The notes beneath the pieces are model-generated. The model worked only from the letters and a program-made list of their open reading frames with translations. It ran no database searches and was not told the origin of the DNA. From Capsicum annuum (Eukaryota > Streptophyta > Magnoliopsida > Solanales > Solanaceae), in NCBI RefSeq assembly GCF_002878395.1, contig NC_061119.1:41420301-41484300 (forward strand): DNA of 64,000 bases. The letters are read 5' to 3'. Position numbers and translations under genes: made by a program. Below are positions 11,346 through 22,784 of this stretch, piece after piece. How positions within the stretch are numbered: position 1 is the stretch's first letter; the number at the start of each line of letters is the position of its first letter.

Positions 11346-12985
11346 ATCACCCATGCCCATAGTAGTCCGACAAAGCATCTAACCAAAATCAAAGAACATC
11401 CACTTGGGATATGCCCCCGACCATCTCCAAAATAAAAGCCAAAGAAATAACAATAATAAAAAGAAATACATAGCATGAAATGGATTCTTCTAGAGTATAG
11501 AATCTCACCACTTTAATCAGACTCAAAGCTGTCCCCAAATTCAAGTCACTTAGTAGGAGGAATAGCAGTATTGTCGATTCCTGCATTGCGTAGGGATACA
11601 ACACTCAAAGATGGTTAGCAGAGTGAATGCTAACATGTACTCAGAGATAAAGATAAAATAATGTCATCATTCAAAACTAAATCAATAGACCATATGAAAT
11701 CACATGTATACATACATACATATATATATATCGTGTCGGGACAGGGAATAAGGTTTAGCATGTATTTAAATTCTTAACCTAGGTTGTGTAGCTCTACCAT
11801 TATAAAATCTACCCACGAGCTATATAGGTTCAGCTCTCTATGCTAAAAGGGCCCCAGTACAAGTTAGATGCACAAACTAAGGAAAAACCTGAAATGACTA
11901 GTACATCCCTAAAAATATAAGTGTGACATCATGCATACGGTCACCTTGACCAAACCTCACATCAAAAAACATGAGTTTCCAGTGTTCGTCCATTGAACTC
12001 ATACCTTTATGGCTAGCTATCATAACCCACCATTATTTCCCAATTAAACCTTTTACACATAACCAAACCCCCATTCTAGGAGTCAATTGATAAGGCATTA
12101 TAAAGTGGTATCGTCACACTAACTATAGCTTGCAAGCAATGTCATTATTCAACCCTTAGGGGATTCTTATGTACGCTACAGACTCCATTGTTAAAATCAC
12201 TTGGGGAAATCCTATGTACCCCACAAGGTTTTCAATCCAATTTAATTTATGACCATCAAAGCCTTTACAAGTCCTTATTTGTTATTACCAAGGTTATTCC
12301 AAGGCTTTAGTTCAAAAACACAATTTTAAAATGGTGATAATACCATTCTCATTGACAAATTCACAAATAGGTTGAGAGCATGCCATTATCAAAACCAAAA
12401 TTATCAAATTTGGGGCTCAACCATGACCTCTCAATTAAATCACCATTCCCATGCACCCACATATGCAAAACCATAACTAAAAAAATGAAAACTATAATTA
12501 AAACATGAGAAATATTAATCAACCATGAATATCCCAAAAATCCCAACCTTTATTTCAAAACCATAACAATACCATAAAAACCATACATTAAAAAATAAGA
12601 ATTAAGTAAAATAACAATAAGGGAGGTGTAACATGCCTTAGACACCAGGAAGTATGGAGAGAAACCACCCTTGAGAGCCTTAATTGATTACCTTAATGAA
12701 ACCCTAACTTTTGCTTGAATAGAGAGTTTGTGAGTGTTTTATTGGGAATAATATGTTAATGACGTCCCAAAGGGTGTTTTAAGTTATGGTATCAAAGGGA
12801 TTTAATGGGGTAAATGTACAGAATTCCCCAAACTTAAAACTATAAAAAGGTCGCAAGTGGTTACGAGTCAGCTCCGGTGACTCGTGACCATAACATTCGA
12901 CTTGTACCCTTGAGTCGTAACCAAGTCAGTGAGTTAGAAACCCATACATTGTCCATCATATGACTCCATAATCTCTCTTATGACC
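11346..12985 (-). repeat. Tandem partial LTR, left part
   Basis: This begins CCCATGCCCATAGTAGTCC, equivalent to 9352 in the neighbouring LTR, and follows that LTR for 1640 bp. It lacks the first roughly 250 bp next to the PBS and abuts the full LTR end directly. It stops at TATGACC, where a solo LTR is inserted, and resumes at 25646. Confidence 0.85.
12981..12985. other. Target-site duplication TGACC (left copy)
   Basis: TGACC precedes the LTR at 12986 and is repeated exactly at 25641-25645 after the LTR end. A 5-bp duplication is the integrase footprint of LTR retrotransposons. Confidence 0.85.
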
Positions 12986-14221
12986 TATAATACCCTTTAC
13001 TTTTCTTACCTCAGTTCAACCTCTAGTTGCATGTATAAGAGGCTTAAAACTTGGAAATTTAACTAAGTGTTGGGGACTTAGTTTTATTTTTGGCCTCTTA
13101 AATTTGAGAATTTTTAAACTAACCTTCCCGACCCCGAGACGTAAGTTTTTTGAGTTAATTTATGTTCAGGGGTGTAAAGAGCGTATCTCGGGGAAGTTTT
13201 GGATTTTTCAGACGAGGATTGGGGCATGTTTGGATTTTAATTCTAGAACCTCACCGTGATAGTAGCGCGTCATAGTGGGTATAGTGATGGGGGATTGACA
13301 TATCGAGGTGCTCCTTTAATCATCATTCCAGTTACAAATTTAAATGTTTGGGGGTAGTAATGTCTTTTCTCCTCAATCCAAGCCATCATAACCTGACTTA
13401 TATCAGCACTTTAGGCATTATTTGCCCATTCTTCTACAATTTTCTATCAAAGAAATCCTAACCCTCTCCCAAGAACATCAAATTCAATTGCGTTATCTTC
13501 AAGAATAACCAAGAATTAAAGTATCCCAATCCAAGAATCTTCAAGGAAGCTTAAAGAATAGTGTTTCTCTTTTAAGAATTAAGGTTTCAAGCAAATCAAA
13601 TCTTCTTGACCCAGGAAACTATTCTACCTGGTGGGGGTGCCCATGTGACTTCTGATGGGCGTTTGATTATTCTAAGTCAAGATTGCGGTCTTCACGTTAT
13701 CAACAGTCAATATTCTTTCTTCAGTTCAATTTGTAGTCAATATGTTTTATACAAAAAGGAACCCATGAAACGATAGGAAATCTTTTTTTTAGAGAGCCAA
13801 TGCCTTAAGACAGACCCTTATAGCAGTTGTTGCCTACTTCACTGAGTTGTGGTTCTAAAAAGGATTTTCATGAGCAAGAAAAAGTCTCTCTTGGGAGCAG
13901 AGCAGTCAAAGAATGAACCAAACGTTAAGGTATACGTGATGTTCATCCATGGCTTTCTTTTACCATGGAGTCCAAGAATTCCTTTTTAATGTTAAATTTT
14001 GACTTTTTCCATGCTTTAAATAAATTATCTCTATGAATTACTTGTTATTTTGATTTTAAGTTAATATTACGATTGCTTTCAAGTGAATTGGATTATAGTA
14101 TGTTTTGGATGTTGAAGCTCCCATGTCATGTTCATGCAAATTCATGATAAACCCTTAATTTATGATTTTTTTCATGTAATCATACTGCCTCATCATGTTT
14201 ATAAAGCATCCCCATGTTAAT
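12986..14221 (+). repeat. Solo LTR, left part (gypsy, TGTAATACC family)
   Basis: This starts TATAATACCC (TG changed to TA) and reads like the copy at 39050: AGTTGCATG, AAGGGGTCC/AGAGGCTTAA, GTGTTGGGGACTTAG, CCTTCCCGACC. It is interrupted at 14221 by an Athila-like element and continues at 24287. With the perfect TGACC duplication and no internal region, it is a solo LTR of about 2.6 kb. A short GC-rich patch near 13240-13310 (CACCGTGATAGTAGCGCGTC) sits at the cassette position. Confidence 0.85.
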
Positions 14222-15726
14222 TGATGTGTGAGCCGATGCTAACATATTTGGAGCTTTTAACTCTGAATAATTGTGAAGTCTTAAGAAACTTTTGTTGTTT
14301 TTGATCATTTTTGTGTGTTAATGTAGATACAAGTGATCGGGGAGGAAACCAAAGGAAAGAAGAATAAAATAGTTGAAATCTGATGGAAATAAGCTGAAAT
14401 GTATCTGACGATCATTTTGAAGCGTCGTCATACATGGGACAGGCTTCCAAAGTCACCATCAAGATTAGACAGAACTTGAGAAGATTAGATGAACTGTGAT
14501 GATGATTCGGAAGGGACATCAAATATTTGACATCTCATCAAAATCACCGTCAACCAGAGGGCAGAGTATGCTAATTTCTCGTAAAGTGTGACGCCAGTTT
14601 GCAAGTGCCGTCAAGATCTTTGACACGCCATAAGAATTACTGTTTGAAGAGTCAGAAGATAACAATTCACTGGAATCTTTAACGACATCTCTCATACATC
14701 ATCAGGTTTCTGATGCACCGTCAAAAGCATCGTCGTCTAATTCGAAGAGAAAACTTAAACTTTAATTTTGTTTCCATATTTAGGAGTTGACTATTTAAAG
14801 ACTTGTTTTAGGATTTTTATAGAGAATCGATCATTAATTATCATAAAAGAACTTCTGAAGAGAAGCACGTAACATTGTTTCATCTTTACCATCAAATATT
14901 TTTCTTGTTTCTTATCAACTATTTTTTATCTTCCACCTTGTGATTAAATTGAAGGAACTACTTGTTGTTTTTCATCCATTCGTTAGTTGATCCTTATCAT
15001 CATGAATTCAACTTATTATTTCATTCATCACATCATGAGCGGCTAATTCCATTAGCCGAAGTTATGGGATCCATGGATTAGGGTTTGATATGATGCTAGG
15101 TGTTTAACAGATTCAAAGAGTAGTAGAACATCTTGAAATTCTATTGTTTTAACTGAAATCTAGTGATTGAAAACATTAGATTATGCCTTAGGTTTTATTT
15201 ACTTCTAACAGAGAAATAGACTAGAGGACGTAAATTATCAACAGGGACTTGGAAGCTACCAACCTTTTGTTTAATGATTGATGTTGTAACTGGATTAATC
15301 TACCTTAGATAACATCCTATTGAAAATAGATAAGTTATCAAAGTTTGAGAGAATTAGATAATAAATTGTCTGGTGAGGTTGAGAGATAAGTTAGAAAGTA
15401 TCATAGTCAAGGATATTCTGTTGTTTCTACTTACTCCAAAAATACCAAGCATTACCTAGTATTTGTTAACTCCTAATACCCATGGTGAACATAAATCTGG
15501 TTTCTCATTTATATTGATTACAAACACTGAAGTATTGAAAGTGACATTTGGCTTTCTGTGAAACTTAAACCCCCATCTTTCAGAAATAGTAAACTATCAG
15601 TAAAGCATTTCGTAAACAAATCAAAGTTCACACTCTATTCCCTGTGGGATTCAACCCAACCTAGTTGGGTTTTATATTGACAACGATCATTTACACCCAT
15701 TCAAGAGTGTAATTTGAGTGTTATCA
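14222..15726 (+). repeat. 5' LTR of the Athila-like element
   Basis: The start TGATGTGTG and end TTATCA form an inverted TGAT/ATCA. The PBS begins 5 bp later. The LTR holds repeats of the type GACGATCATTTTGAAG and CCGTCAAAAGCATCG at 14400-14750. Confidence 0.92.
14400..14755 (+). repeat. GACG/CGTC repeat cassette in the Athila-like LTR
   Basis: Degenerate units join CTGACGATCATTTTGAAG, CGTCGTCAT and GCACCGTCAAAAGCATCG. The same block is at 22970-23305 in the 3' LTR, and related units recur inside the element at 18560-18615 and 19140-19290. Confidence 0.65.
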
Positions 15727-15730
15727 AAAA

Positions 15731-15748
15731 TGGCGCCATTGCTGGGGA
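15731..15748 (+). other. Primer binding site (tRNA-Asp type)
   Basis: TGGCGCCATTGCTGGGGA differs by two bases from the complement of the 3' end of plant tRNA-Asp (TGGCGCCGTTGCCGGGG). It lies just after the 5' LTR and sets plus-strand orientation. Confidence 0.88.
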
Positions 15749-15854
15749 ATTCGGTTGTAAACTAAAAGTTTATACACTAAAATTTACTGATAGTTAAGTT
15801 TCCTTGATTTATATTTATTTGTTGTTTTTGTTTATTGTAGGTACTGTGTTGTTT

Positions 15855-17323
15855 ATGCCAAACACAAGAAGTTCCAGAGAACTACTATTACCAATCAATT
15901 CGGAACCTCAGCTGATAGAAAGAATGGCTAAACAACAGAAAGAAAAAAGACTAGCTGCTATGGCCAGGGCTCAGGTGAATGTGCAAAATTTAGGTCAACA
16001 AGTACGTCATCAAAACCCTGATGATGAAGACTTGGGTGATGAAGAATTGTTGAATCCTCAAAACCCAAAGCGAGTTGAGTAAGTTGCTACACCAGTGCAG
16101 TAAAATGTCAACAGAAATCGTCCAGTCCAAGGAAGATATGGGAAACAGCCTATGTAATATGAGGTTGATAAAGATGATGAAGGAATGGATGGAGCTGGTG
16201 CAATGGGTGCTATCATTCCTCCACCTTTGGCACCAGGTGCAAAATTCAACATAACAAGTACCATGATCCAACTCCTAAATCTGAAGGGGTTATTTGGAGG
16301 CTTTCCTAGTGATGATCCTAACATGCATTTGGTGAACTTCATCACTATTTTCAAATCCTTTGACAATCTGGGAGTGAGCGAGAATGCGATCAGGTTGAGA
16401 TTGTTTCCTTTGTCTCTGTCTGGGGAGGCAACAATGTGGTTGAATAAGTTAGAGCTCGATTCTATAACCAACTGGAGACAGTTGAAAGACACATTCCTAG
16501 AATGGTTCTTTCCACCTTCCAGAAGGGTACAGTTGAGGGATGAAATTAGCAACTTCAGACAGCTTTCGACTGAAGCACTGCACGAAACCTGGGAAAGATT
16601 TAAGAAGAAACTTGCATAATATTCGAACCATAAGATGTTGGACCTGCACTTGATGGAGACTTTGTACAGAGCTTTCAACTCTGTGACGAAGCCTATTGTT
16701 GACAACGCTGCAGGTGGTTCATTCATTGACCTCTCTTTTCTAGATGCTTCTGACATATTGAATAGAATGACCAAGCAGAGTTGATCTTGGCACACTAGGG
16801 ACTCTGTAGTGGCTAGACTGACTATTGCTGGTGGTATTACTACAGAGCAGCATAGAAGGGATGAGGATCGAGATCAGGACATGGCCCACTTGAAGATACA
16901 GATGGACTTGTTGGCCAAGCACTTGCTATTCAGCAAGACTGAAATAGTTAAGGCTGTGGAATCTCAGGGTACTGTGTCTACAGGTGCTGATGCTGAGGCA
17001 AATTATGTGAGTAATCAGGGGGTTTCTGAGGCAATAGCCAAGGGAACCAAGGTCATACTTCCTATGACAAGCCCGATTATAAAGATAGGGAGCAAGGACG
17101 TTGAAAGAATAATAATGACAAGAGTGGTTTGTATATTCCTACTGGAATTCGAGATGCTGTGACGACTAGTTATAGCAAGATGTCCATAGAGGACATGATA
17201 GAAAAGTTTTTGAAGCGAGTTGAAGCTACCAACTCGGGGGTAACTACTATGAAAAGTGAATTTTCTACCCTCAGTCGGTTGGTTAGCTCACACTCTACTT
17301 CTATTAAGCAGTTGGAGCAATAG
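15855..17323 (+). pseudogene. Athila-type Gag, broken by stops and a frameshift
   Basis: The likely start is ATG 15855 (MPNTRSSRELLL). Gag sequence includes KFNITSTMIQLL, DDPNMHLVNFITIF, SENAIRLRLFPLSLSGEA, TMWLNKL, FLEWFFPPSRRVQLRDEI and LHETWERFKKKL, the conserved core of Athila Gag. It is followed by TLYRAFNSVTKPIVDNAAGG. Gag forms the particle and binds RNA. In-frame stops lie at about 16080, 16101, 16155, 16617 and 16782, and most look like CAA-to-TAA or CGA-to-TGA changes. A frame change occurs near 17020 at a run of G. Downstream KMSIEDMIEKFLKRVEA could be a coiled-coil segment. Identity is firm; this copy makes no full-length Gag. Confidence 0.88.
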
Positions 17324-18336
17324 ATGAGCCAACTCTCGGCTACTCTGAACCAGAGAAAAGCTGGTACTTTACCTAGTGATACGATTCAGAAACCACGGAC
17401 TGATAGCTCTTGTTTGGCGATTACCACTCGAAGTGGAAAGATGTTATCTGGACCTTCTATAGGTAAAGCTATAGAGAAGAAGGTAAATGTTAATGAATCA
17501 GAAGGAAGAAATCTAGCGGAGTTTGAGAAGATGGATGGTTTTGTTAACATTTTAGAGAAAGAAGACGAAAAGAAAGAGGAAGTGGTATTAAAAGAAATTC
17601 CAAGACCATCACCTCCCTTTCCTCAGAGATTGAATAAGAAAGTAGACAACAAAAAATTTAGCAAGTTCATGGCAATAATGAAACAACTGACAGTGAATGT
17701 GCCATTGATGGAGGCATTTGAGCAAATGCCAAACTATGCTAAATTTATAAGGGAATTGCTAACAAAGAAGCAGAAGGGAAGCTGTGAGCCGGTGGACAAC
17801 ATCCACCACTGTAGCGCTGTTTCTTCACAATCCTTAGTGCAGGAAAAGCCTGGCCCTGGAGCATTTACCATACCATACACAGTTGGGTCCATAAAGTTTA
17901 CCAAAGCTTTATGTGACTTAGGATCAAGTATTAATCTAATGCCACTTGATATCTACAAGAAGCTTGGATTGGCGAACCTACCCCCATGACGATACATCTT
18001 GTGATGGCAGACAGATAGGTAAAATGACCAGTTGGTATATTGCATGATGTGCCGATACAGATGGATGACTTTATTCTGCCTGCAGATTTTGTGATATTGG
18101 ATTGTGATTTTTATTTTAAGGTACCCATCATTTTGGATAGACCACTATTATCCACGGAAAGAGTATTGGTTGATATGGAGCTCAATGGGCTAAAGTTCAG
18201 GTATGGAAAAAGGGAGGCCAGATTCAAAATGCACCCTCCTATGAAGCAATTGGAGGAGATAAATATCTTCTCGGTTATGGATGCATTCCAGGAAAATGGT
18301 AATGAGGTATCGAAATGGTATCTTGACGAAGTTTGA
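17324..18336 (+). pseudogene. Gag-Pol linker and aspartic protease (Athila-type)
   Basis: The first frame runs through LAITTRSGKMLSG, a charged stretch (EKEDEKKEEVVLKEIPRP), PFPQRLNKKVDNKKFSKF and LMEAFEQMPNYAKFIRELL, which are standard Athila linker motifs. It then gives the protease: FTIPYTVGSIKFTKALCDLGSSINLMPLDIYKKLG in pieces. The active loop is C-D-L-G-S, normal for this lineage. After a one-base shift and two stops at about 18015-18025, the second half continues: DDFILPADFVILD, VPIILDRPLLST, LVDMELNGLKFRYG. Intact relatives continue into RT. Here the frame ends at 18336 followed by what looks like post-pol sequence. Confidence 0.85.
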
Positions 18337-19395
18337 GTTGTCAAGATAATCAAGTCGTGCCGCGACGTTAAATCAGGCGCTGTTTGGAAGGCAACCCAAT
18401 GTTTTAATTTTATTGCACTTGTGTTTTTAATATTTGTATCTAAGAGTCATACAAAGGAGGTGAACTGGTTTCAGTCAACTTAAGGAGGATTTGTCACAAG
18501 TATGACAACCCGTGAGAAATAGAGTCAAAATACTCAAGTTAAAGCCTTATTCTAGTAAGGCTGACGACAATTTTGAAGTGTTGTTAGGTATCTGACGCGC
18601 CATCAAAAATGTTTTCAAAGGAGTTGAGCCTAACTTAAAATTTTTGGGCTAACCCGGCCTAGCTACAGCTGTTCACATTCCCGCGTACCATAGGACTTTT
18701 CCTATTAGTTTTAATTTTCTTTCCTTAGAGAGTTATTTCCCTTTCTTTTTCAAAGTTAATCACTTCTAAGGCAAATTTTAAGACTTTCCTTGTTGAAACC
18801 TAAGAGTTAAGTCAAGAAATCTTCTTCCTCTCTCATCTTATTCTTTTCTCACTCACAAGTCTAGGTGCTCAGAGTACATCAGCTAAGTGTTGACATCTAG
18901 GTATAAGAAAAAACTCAACTTCATCTTTCTTTGGATTAATTGTGAACTACAAGAAACCTTGGTTTCTAAGGAGTGGGATGAATCTATTAAAATTCTTTAA
19001 CATCATTCGAAAACTAGGGTTTGTAGGTGAATGCGGTATAATTTCATGGAAATCTCAGTAAAGAACATGACCTAAGTTTAAATTGAGAATATTGGTAGAA
19101 AAAAATCAAGTAAAAAGAAGTTAGAAGTTATAATGTTGTCTGACGGCAATGTTCACGGCCTTGCACCTGTCTGACAGCCATTCAAAAATGCCGTCAAAAG
19201 CTGAGAAAAAATTTTAGATTCTGGAAAAGGTTGACGATGCTTTTGAAGAGCCGTCACACCTGTGATGGCAAATCAGAAAGGCCGTCAAACCTGGGAACTA
19301 AAAACAGTGTTGATGTTAAACTGAGGTGATCCTTCTTCTTTTCTTGTTTGATTATGGGTACTAATTGAGGATTTTTACATTGTACAGAACTAAGC
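18337..19395 (+). other. Intergenic stretch where RT-RH-INT is missing
   Basis: From 18340 the sequence reads GTTGTCAAGATAATCAAG, then GGCAACCCAATGTTTTAAT, which resembles the region after the pol stop in related elements as I remember them. No RT, RNase H or integrase motif is readable in any frame. The stretch contains GACG/CGTC repeat units at 18560-18615 and 19140-19290 like those in the LTR. It ends just before the start codon of the next ORF. Confidence 0.6.
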
Positions 19396-21435
19396 ATGGC
19401 ACCCAAGAGGAAGAATCCAACCACACCAAAGAAAGTAGCTAAAGAGAGTGTACCTCGATAACTTGTCAATGAGGACTCTGATTATGAAAATGAGGAGCCT
19501 TTGCTCAGACGGAAAAGAAAGAGGACTAGTCCAAAGACTTCGCCTCCACCTAAGCCTATTGAGGTGGAGGATACTGATGATACTGAGGTGACAACCTCAT
19601 TTAAGCAAGATTCAGAGGTACAAGGATCAGAACACACTGAGCAATATTCTGAGAGCACTGAATAAGAAGTTGAAATTGAAGATTCTGAGAGGACTGCAGC
19701 TGAAGAAACTGAGTCTGAATCACTATTTTTGGAGCAGCAAGGTGATAAGGATTCTCCAGTATGGGGAACTTTGGTGAAATGCAAAAACCCCGAGGTTAGG
19801 AACAATGTGAGCTGGTAAATCCCTGGGGCTGAAAAGATCTATTTGGATGGACTTCACAGAATAGATCGACGAAGTGCCAGAAGGCCAATTCTAGATGAGA
19901 AGAAGATTATCACAACAGGGTTGATCAGATGCCCTGAGGTGATGTATAAACTCAAGGATTATGGTCTAGAGTGGACTACTAGGGGAAGTGGTGTTTACTG
20001 TCCTTTGTTGGTCCGGGAGTTCTATGCGAACTACCAGGCTATGGTGGAAAATATGTGCAAAGAAGGGGATAGAACCTCAGATAAGCCTCTTCTGACCAAA
20101 GTTGCAGTACGTGAAGTGATGGTGGATGTATCAGATGCCACCATAAACAGGTTTATTCATGGGCTAGCCTTCATCCTACGAGCCACCCCACCTACATTCT
20201 ATGCCTTGTTGAAGCATCAAGAAAATCAGCGCAAGTGGCTAGCGACTCTCATAGCAGATGGGGAACCAGAGTGGTGGAATAATCCTGCAGAAAAGATTAT
20301 CAAAGCGTCTCTAAATTCAGAGGCAATATTTTGGTGGGGTTTAATATGGATTCATTGGATACCCATCGAGGGAGACAAAATATTAGGGGATGATCGAGAA
20401 ATATTGGTTGCAAGCTTGATAAATAGAACCCCCTTGGATTTCGGAGAAATTATAGCGAAAGAGATCAAGATTCGACTCGCAAGACTCGATGTTGCATATC
20501 CATTCCCATGTCTGATTACTAGGTTGGGTGAAACAACTCATGTACCTGAGGTTTCAGGTATTGATGATGAGTTACATGCCAAAAAGACTCACAACCTTGT
20601 CAGCAAAAGTGAAATTTGGCTAGGCTTGCGACTTGATCAAGATCCAGTTGGTGCAGCAGATCCTTCAGTCACTAAGACTATTTCAGCACCAGATGTAGGG
20701 GTGCAAAGCACCAAAATTGTACCACCACCACCACTAACACATTCAGCTCAGGCAGGTTCAGTGCCTCAAAGTGAGCTAACTGCTTCAGTTCTTCCAACAG
20801 TAACAAGGTTGGCATTTTAGCCGATTGATATCAAAAAGGTGGCTAAGCAAGAAAATTGGTGTGAGGTGCAACTATAGTCCTTCGCCAAATAGTTTTATAC
20901 CATTGTAGATAAAAGAATCAAAGTTGTACTCGAAACTTTCATGACTTTTCCTGAGCGGGTGGTAGATCTTGAGAACAGATTCGATGCTCGGCTAAGAGAG
21001 ATATAGATGCTGATCTCACTACTTTTATGGTTGTGTTGGATAAAGTGAAAGCAGAGGTTGGGATGATTCAGTAGCACCAAATCATGGTGCCAACAGGTTC
21101 AGCCATGCATGATTTAGAGGAAGACATTCCTATACTTAATCTTACTGCGGATTCCCTGAAGGAAAAAAAGAAAAAGGGGGAAAATAAAGGCAAAAGCAAA
21201 ATAGATGAGCCTGATAGTAAAGTAGAAAGAAAGGATAAAAAGAAAGCAAAGAAGAAGGAAGAAAAGGAAAAATTGAAAAGGGCAAGACTGGAGTCTCTAA
21301 CTGATACAGAGAAATGGGAAGCAGCCATCAGAGCTAGAGCTGTAGGTGCTTCATCGAGCCAGGCTTCAGCCACTGCAAAGGCAAATGCTACGAGTGCGGA
21401 GAAGACAGTAGATGATGCTGTAGCAGGGTCGTAGA
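19396..21435 (+). pseudogene. Athila 3' ORF, putative plant transposon protein (Transposase_32-like)
   Basis: ATG 19396 opens MAPKRKNPTTPKKVAKES, a basic head, then an acidic Ser/Glu-rich stretch. From 19843 a 325-residue open frame has RRPILDEKKIITTG, YGLEWTTRGSGVYCPLLVREFYANY in pieces, and EVMVDVSDATINRFIHGL. These resemble the 'putative plant transposon protein' domain (Pfam Transposase_32) common in plant retrotransposons. A Pro/Ser-rich hinge follows, then after stops and a frameshift a Lys/Glu-rich tail (21160-21310) predicted as helical. Function is unknown. The position matches the extra ORF, sometimes called env-like, of Athila elements. Stops lie at about 19459, 19663, 19816 and 20818. 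Confidence 0.75.
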
Positions 21436-22784
21436 CCCAGGATCCATAGGCTTAATTGTCTTCAGGTATATCCTAACCCTTAGTGCATTTTATTTTTTAT
21501 TTTAAGTTGAGGGTATAGGGAAACTGTGTTGTAACACGTTCTGTGGATAATTAGGAGTAGTGCAAATACCTGAGGTAATTAGCTTGTTTTGTAATTTTTA
21601 AGTACCTCTCTAGTGGTCTAATCTGTCATAAATTATGTGAATTGCATCTAGTGTGACCACTGCGTATCTGTTTGTGGCATTAGTGTGGCAAATAAATATC
21701 CTGTAGAAAACAAATGCATGAAACGGATTGTGTACCATGTGCGTGTAAGGTCTTACTCAGTTCCCATTGTGCGTTGAATCTAGAACTTGCCTAATTAGTT
21801 GCACCATAGTCATAAGATAGGCGTTAGGAAAGGATCATAGGCTGTTTTTGCATGTTCACCCATTTTAGCTTAAATGACCGTCCAAATGTGAATAATATCT
21901 CTTGATCCCTTTTTGCACCTAAATAGCCCAGTTCTTTCTTATACACCTTTCATTTTCTCATTAAATCACAATGAATCTATTTTGGCCCTGGTCCTCCTTG
22001 GACATGTGCACCTCGACTTAGGCAAATAACCAAAGTTAAGGGTGGCTACTATAGGGTTGCGTGATGTATTATGACTATGAAGAGAGGTAAAATAAGGAAA
22101 ATGAATAACAAGTTGGGTGTAGTGAAAAATAAAATAGAAAAAAAAAACTAAAAAAGTTGATCTAATGCTTAAACAGACAGCACCCATCTTGAGAATACTT
22201 GATAAATAAAAGAAGGAAGAAAAGAAGATCAAAAGTTGAAACCCTTTGAGTTAATGTAGTGACAAGGAGGTGTAGTCACTATGAAATACCCTTGAATGTC
22301 ATACTAGCCCCCAGCCTACATTACAAGCTTAGAAAATCTCTATAGTGATCCTAACTGACTTATCTGAAGACTTTGGTACTGACTATAAGGGCAAGCCTAT
22401 AGAATTTGATGCGCAATGTTGGAACTTCATTCTGAGAGTGAGTCTTACATTCATCCCTATGTCTATACATGTGAATCTGAATGAGAAAGAGATTTCTTTG
22501 TTGTGAGGACACACAAGGTATGTTGTTATTAACTACTTTGTTCAGAGAATGTAATTTGGGTATGTTCCAGGTTGTTATTGTTGAGATTTTTGCCATATCT
22601 AGATGCTTGTGAGTTACATGGTTGTTTTCAAATATTAGACACAGTTGATTTTATTTTGATTGATCATGAAGATGGTGCATGTATTTTGAACTGATAAGAG
22701 TAGTTAGCTATCGAATTGTACTTTGTTTACTCCTAGTTATGTTTTGGTTGCTTGAGGACAAGCAATTGTTTAAGTTAAGGGTGT
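21436..22784 (+). other. 3' untranslated region and polypurine tract of the Athila-like element
   Basis: No protein domain is seen. The last 45 bases read CTTGAGGACAAGCAATTG, then TTTAAGTTAAGGGTGT, directly before the 3' LTR. The GAGGACAAGCAA…purine pattern is typical of the Athila 3' end and supplies the polypurine tract. Confidence 0.7.

Noticed and set aside
16058..16795. 245-codon minus-strand open frame over the Athila gag
   Set aside because: The plus strand carries the conserved Gag core. The antisense frame is open by composition only.
19482..19805. Ser-rich minus-strand frame
   Set aside because: Antisense of the acidic Glu/Ser-rich part of the Athila 3' ORF; low complexity, no domain.
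21068..21373. Hydrophobic minus-strand frame resembling a membrane protein
   Set aside because: Antisense of the Lys/Glu-rich tail: Lys and Glu codons read as Phe/Leu/Ser on the other strand.
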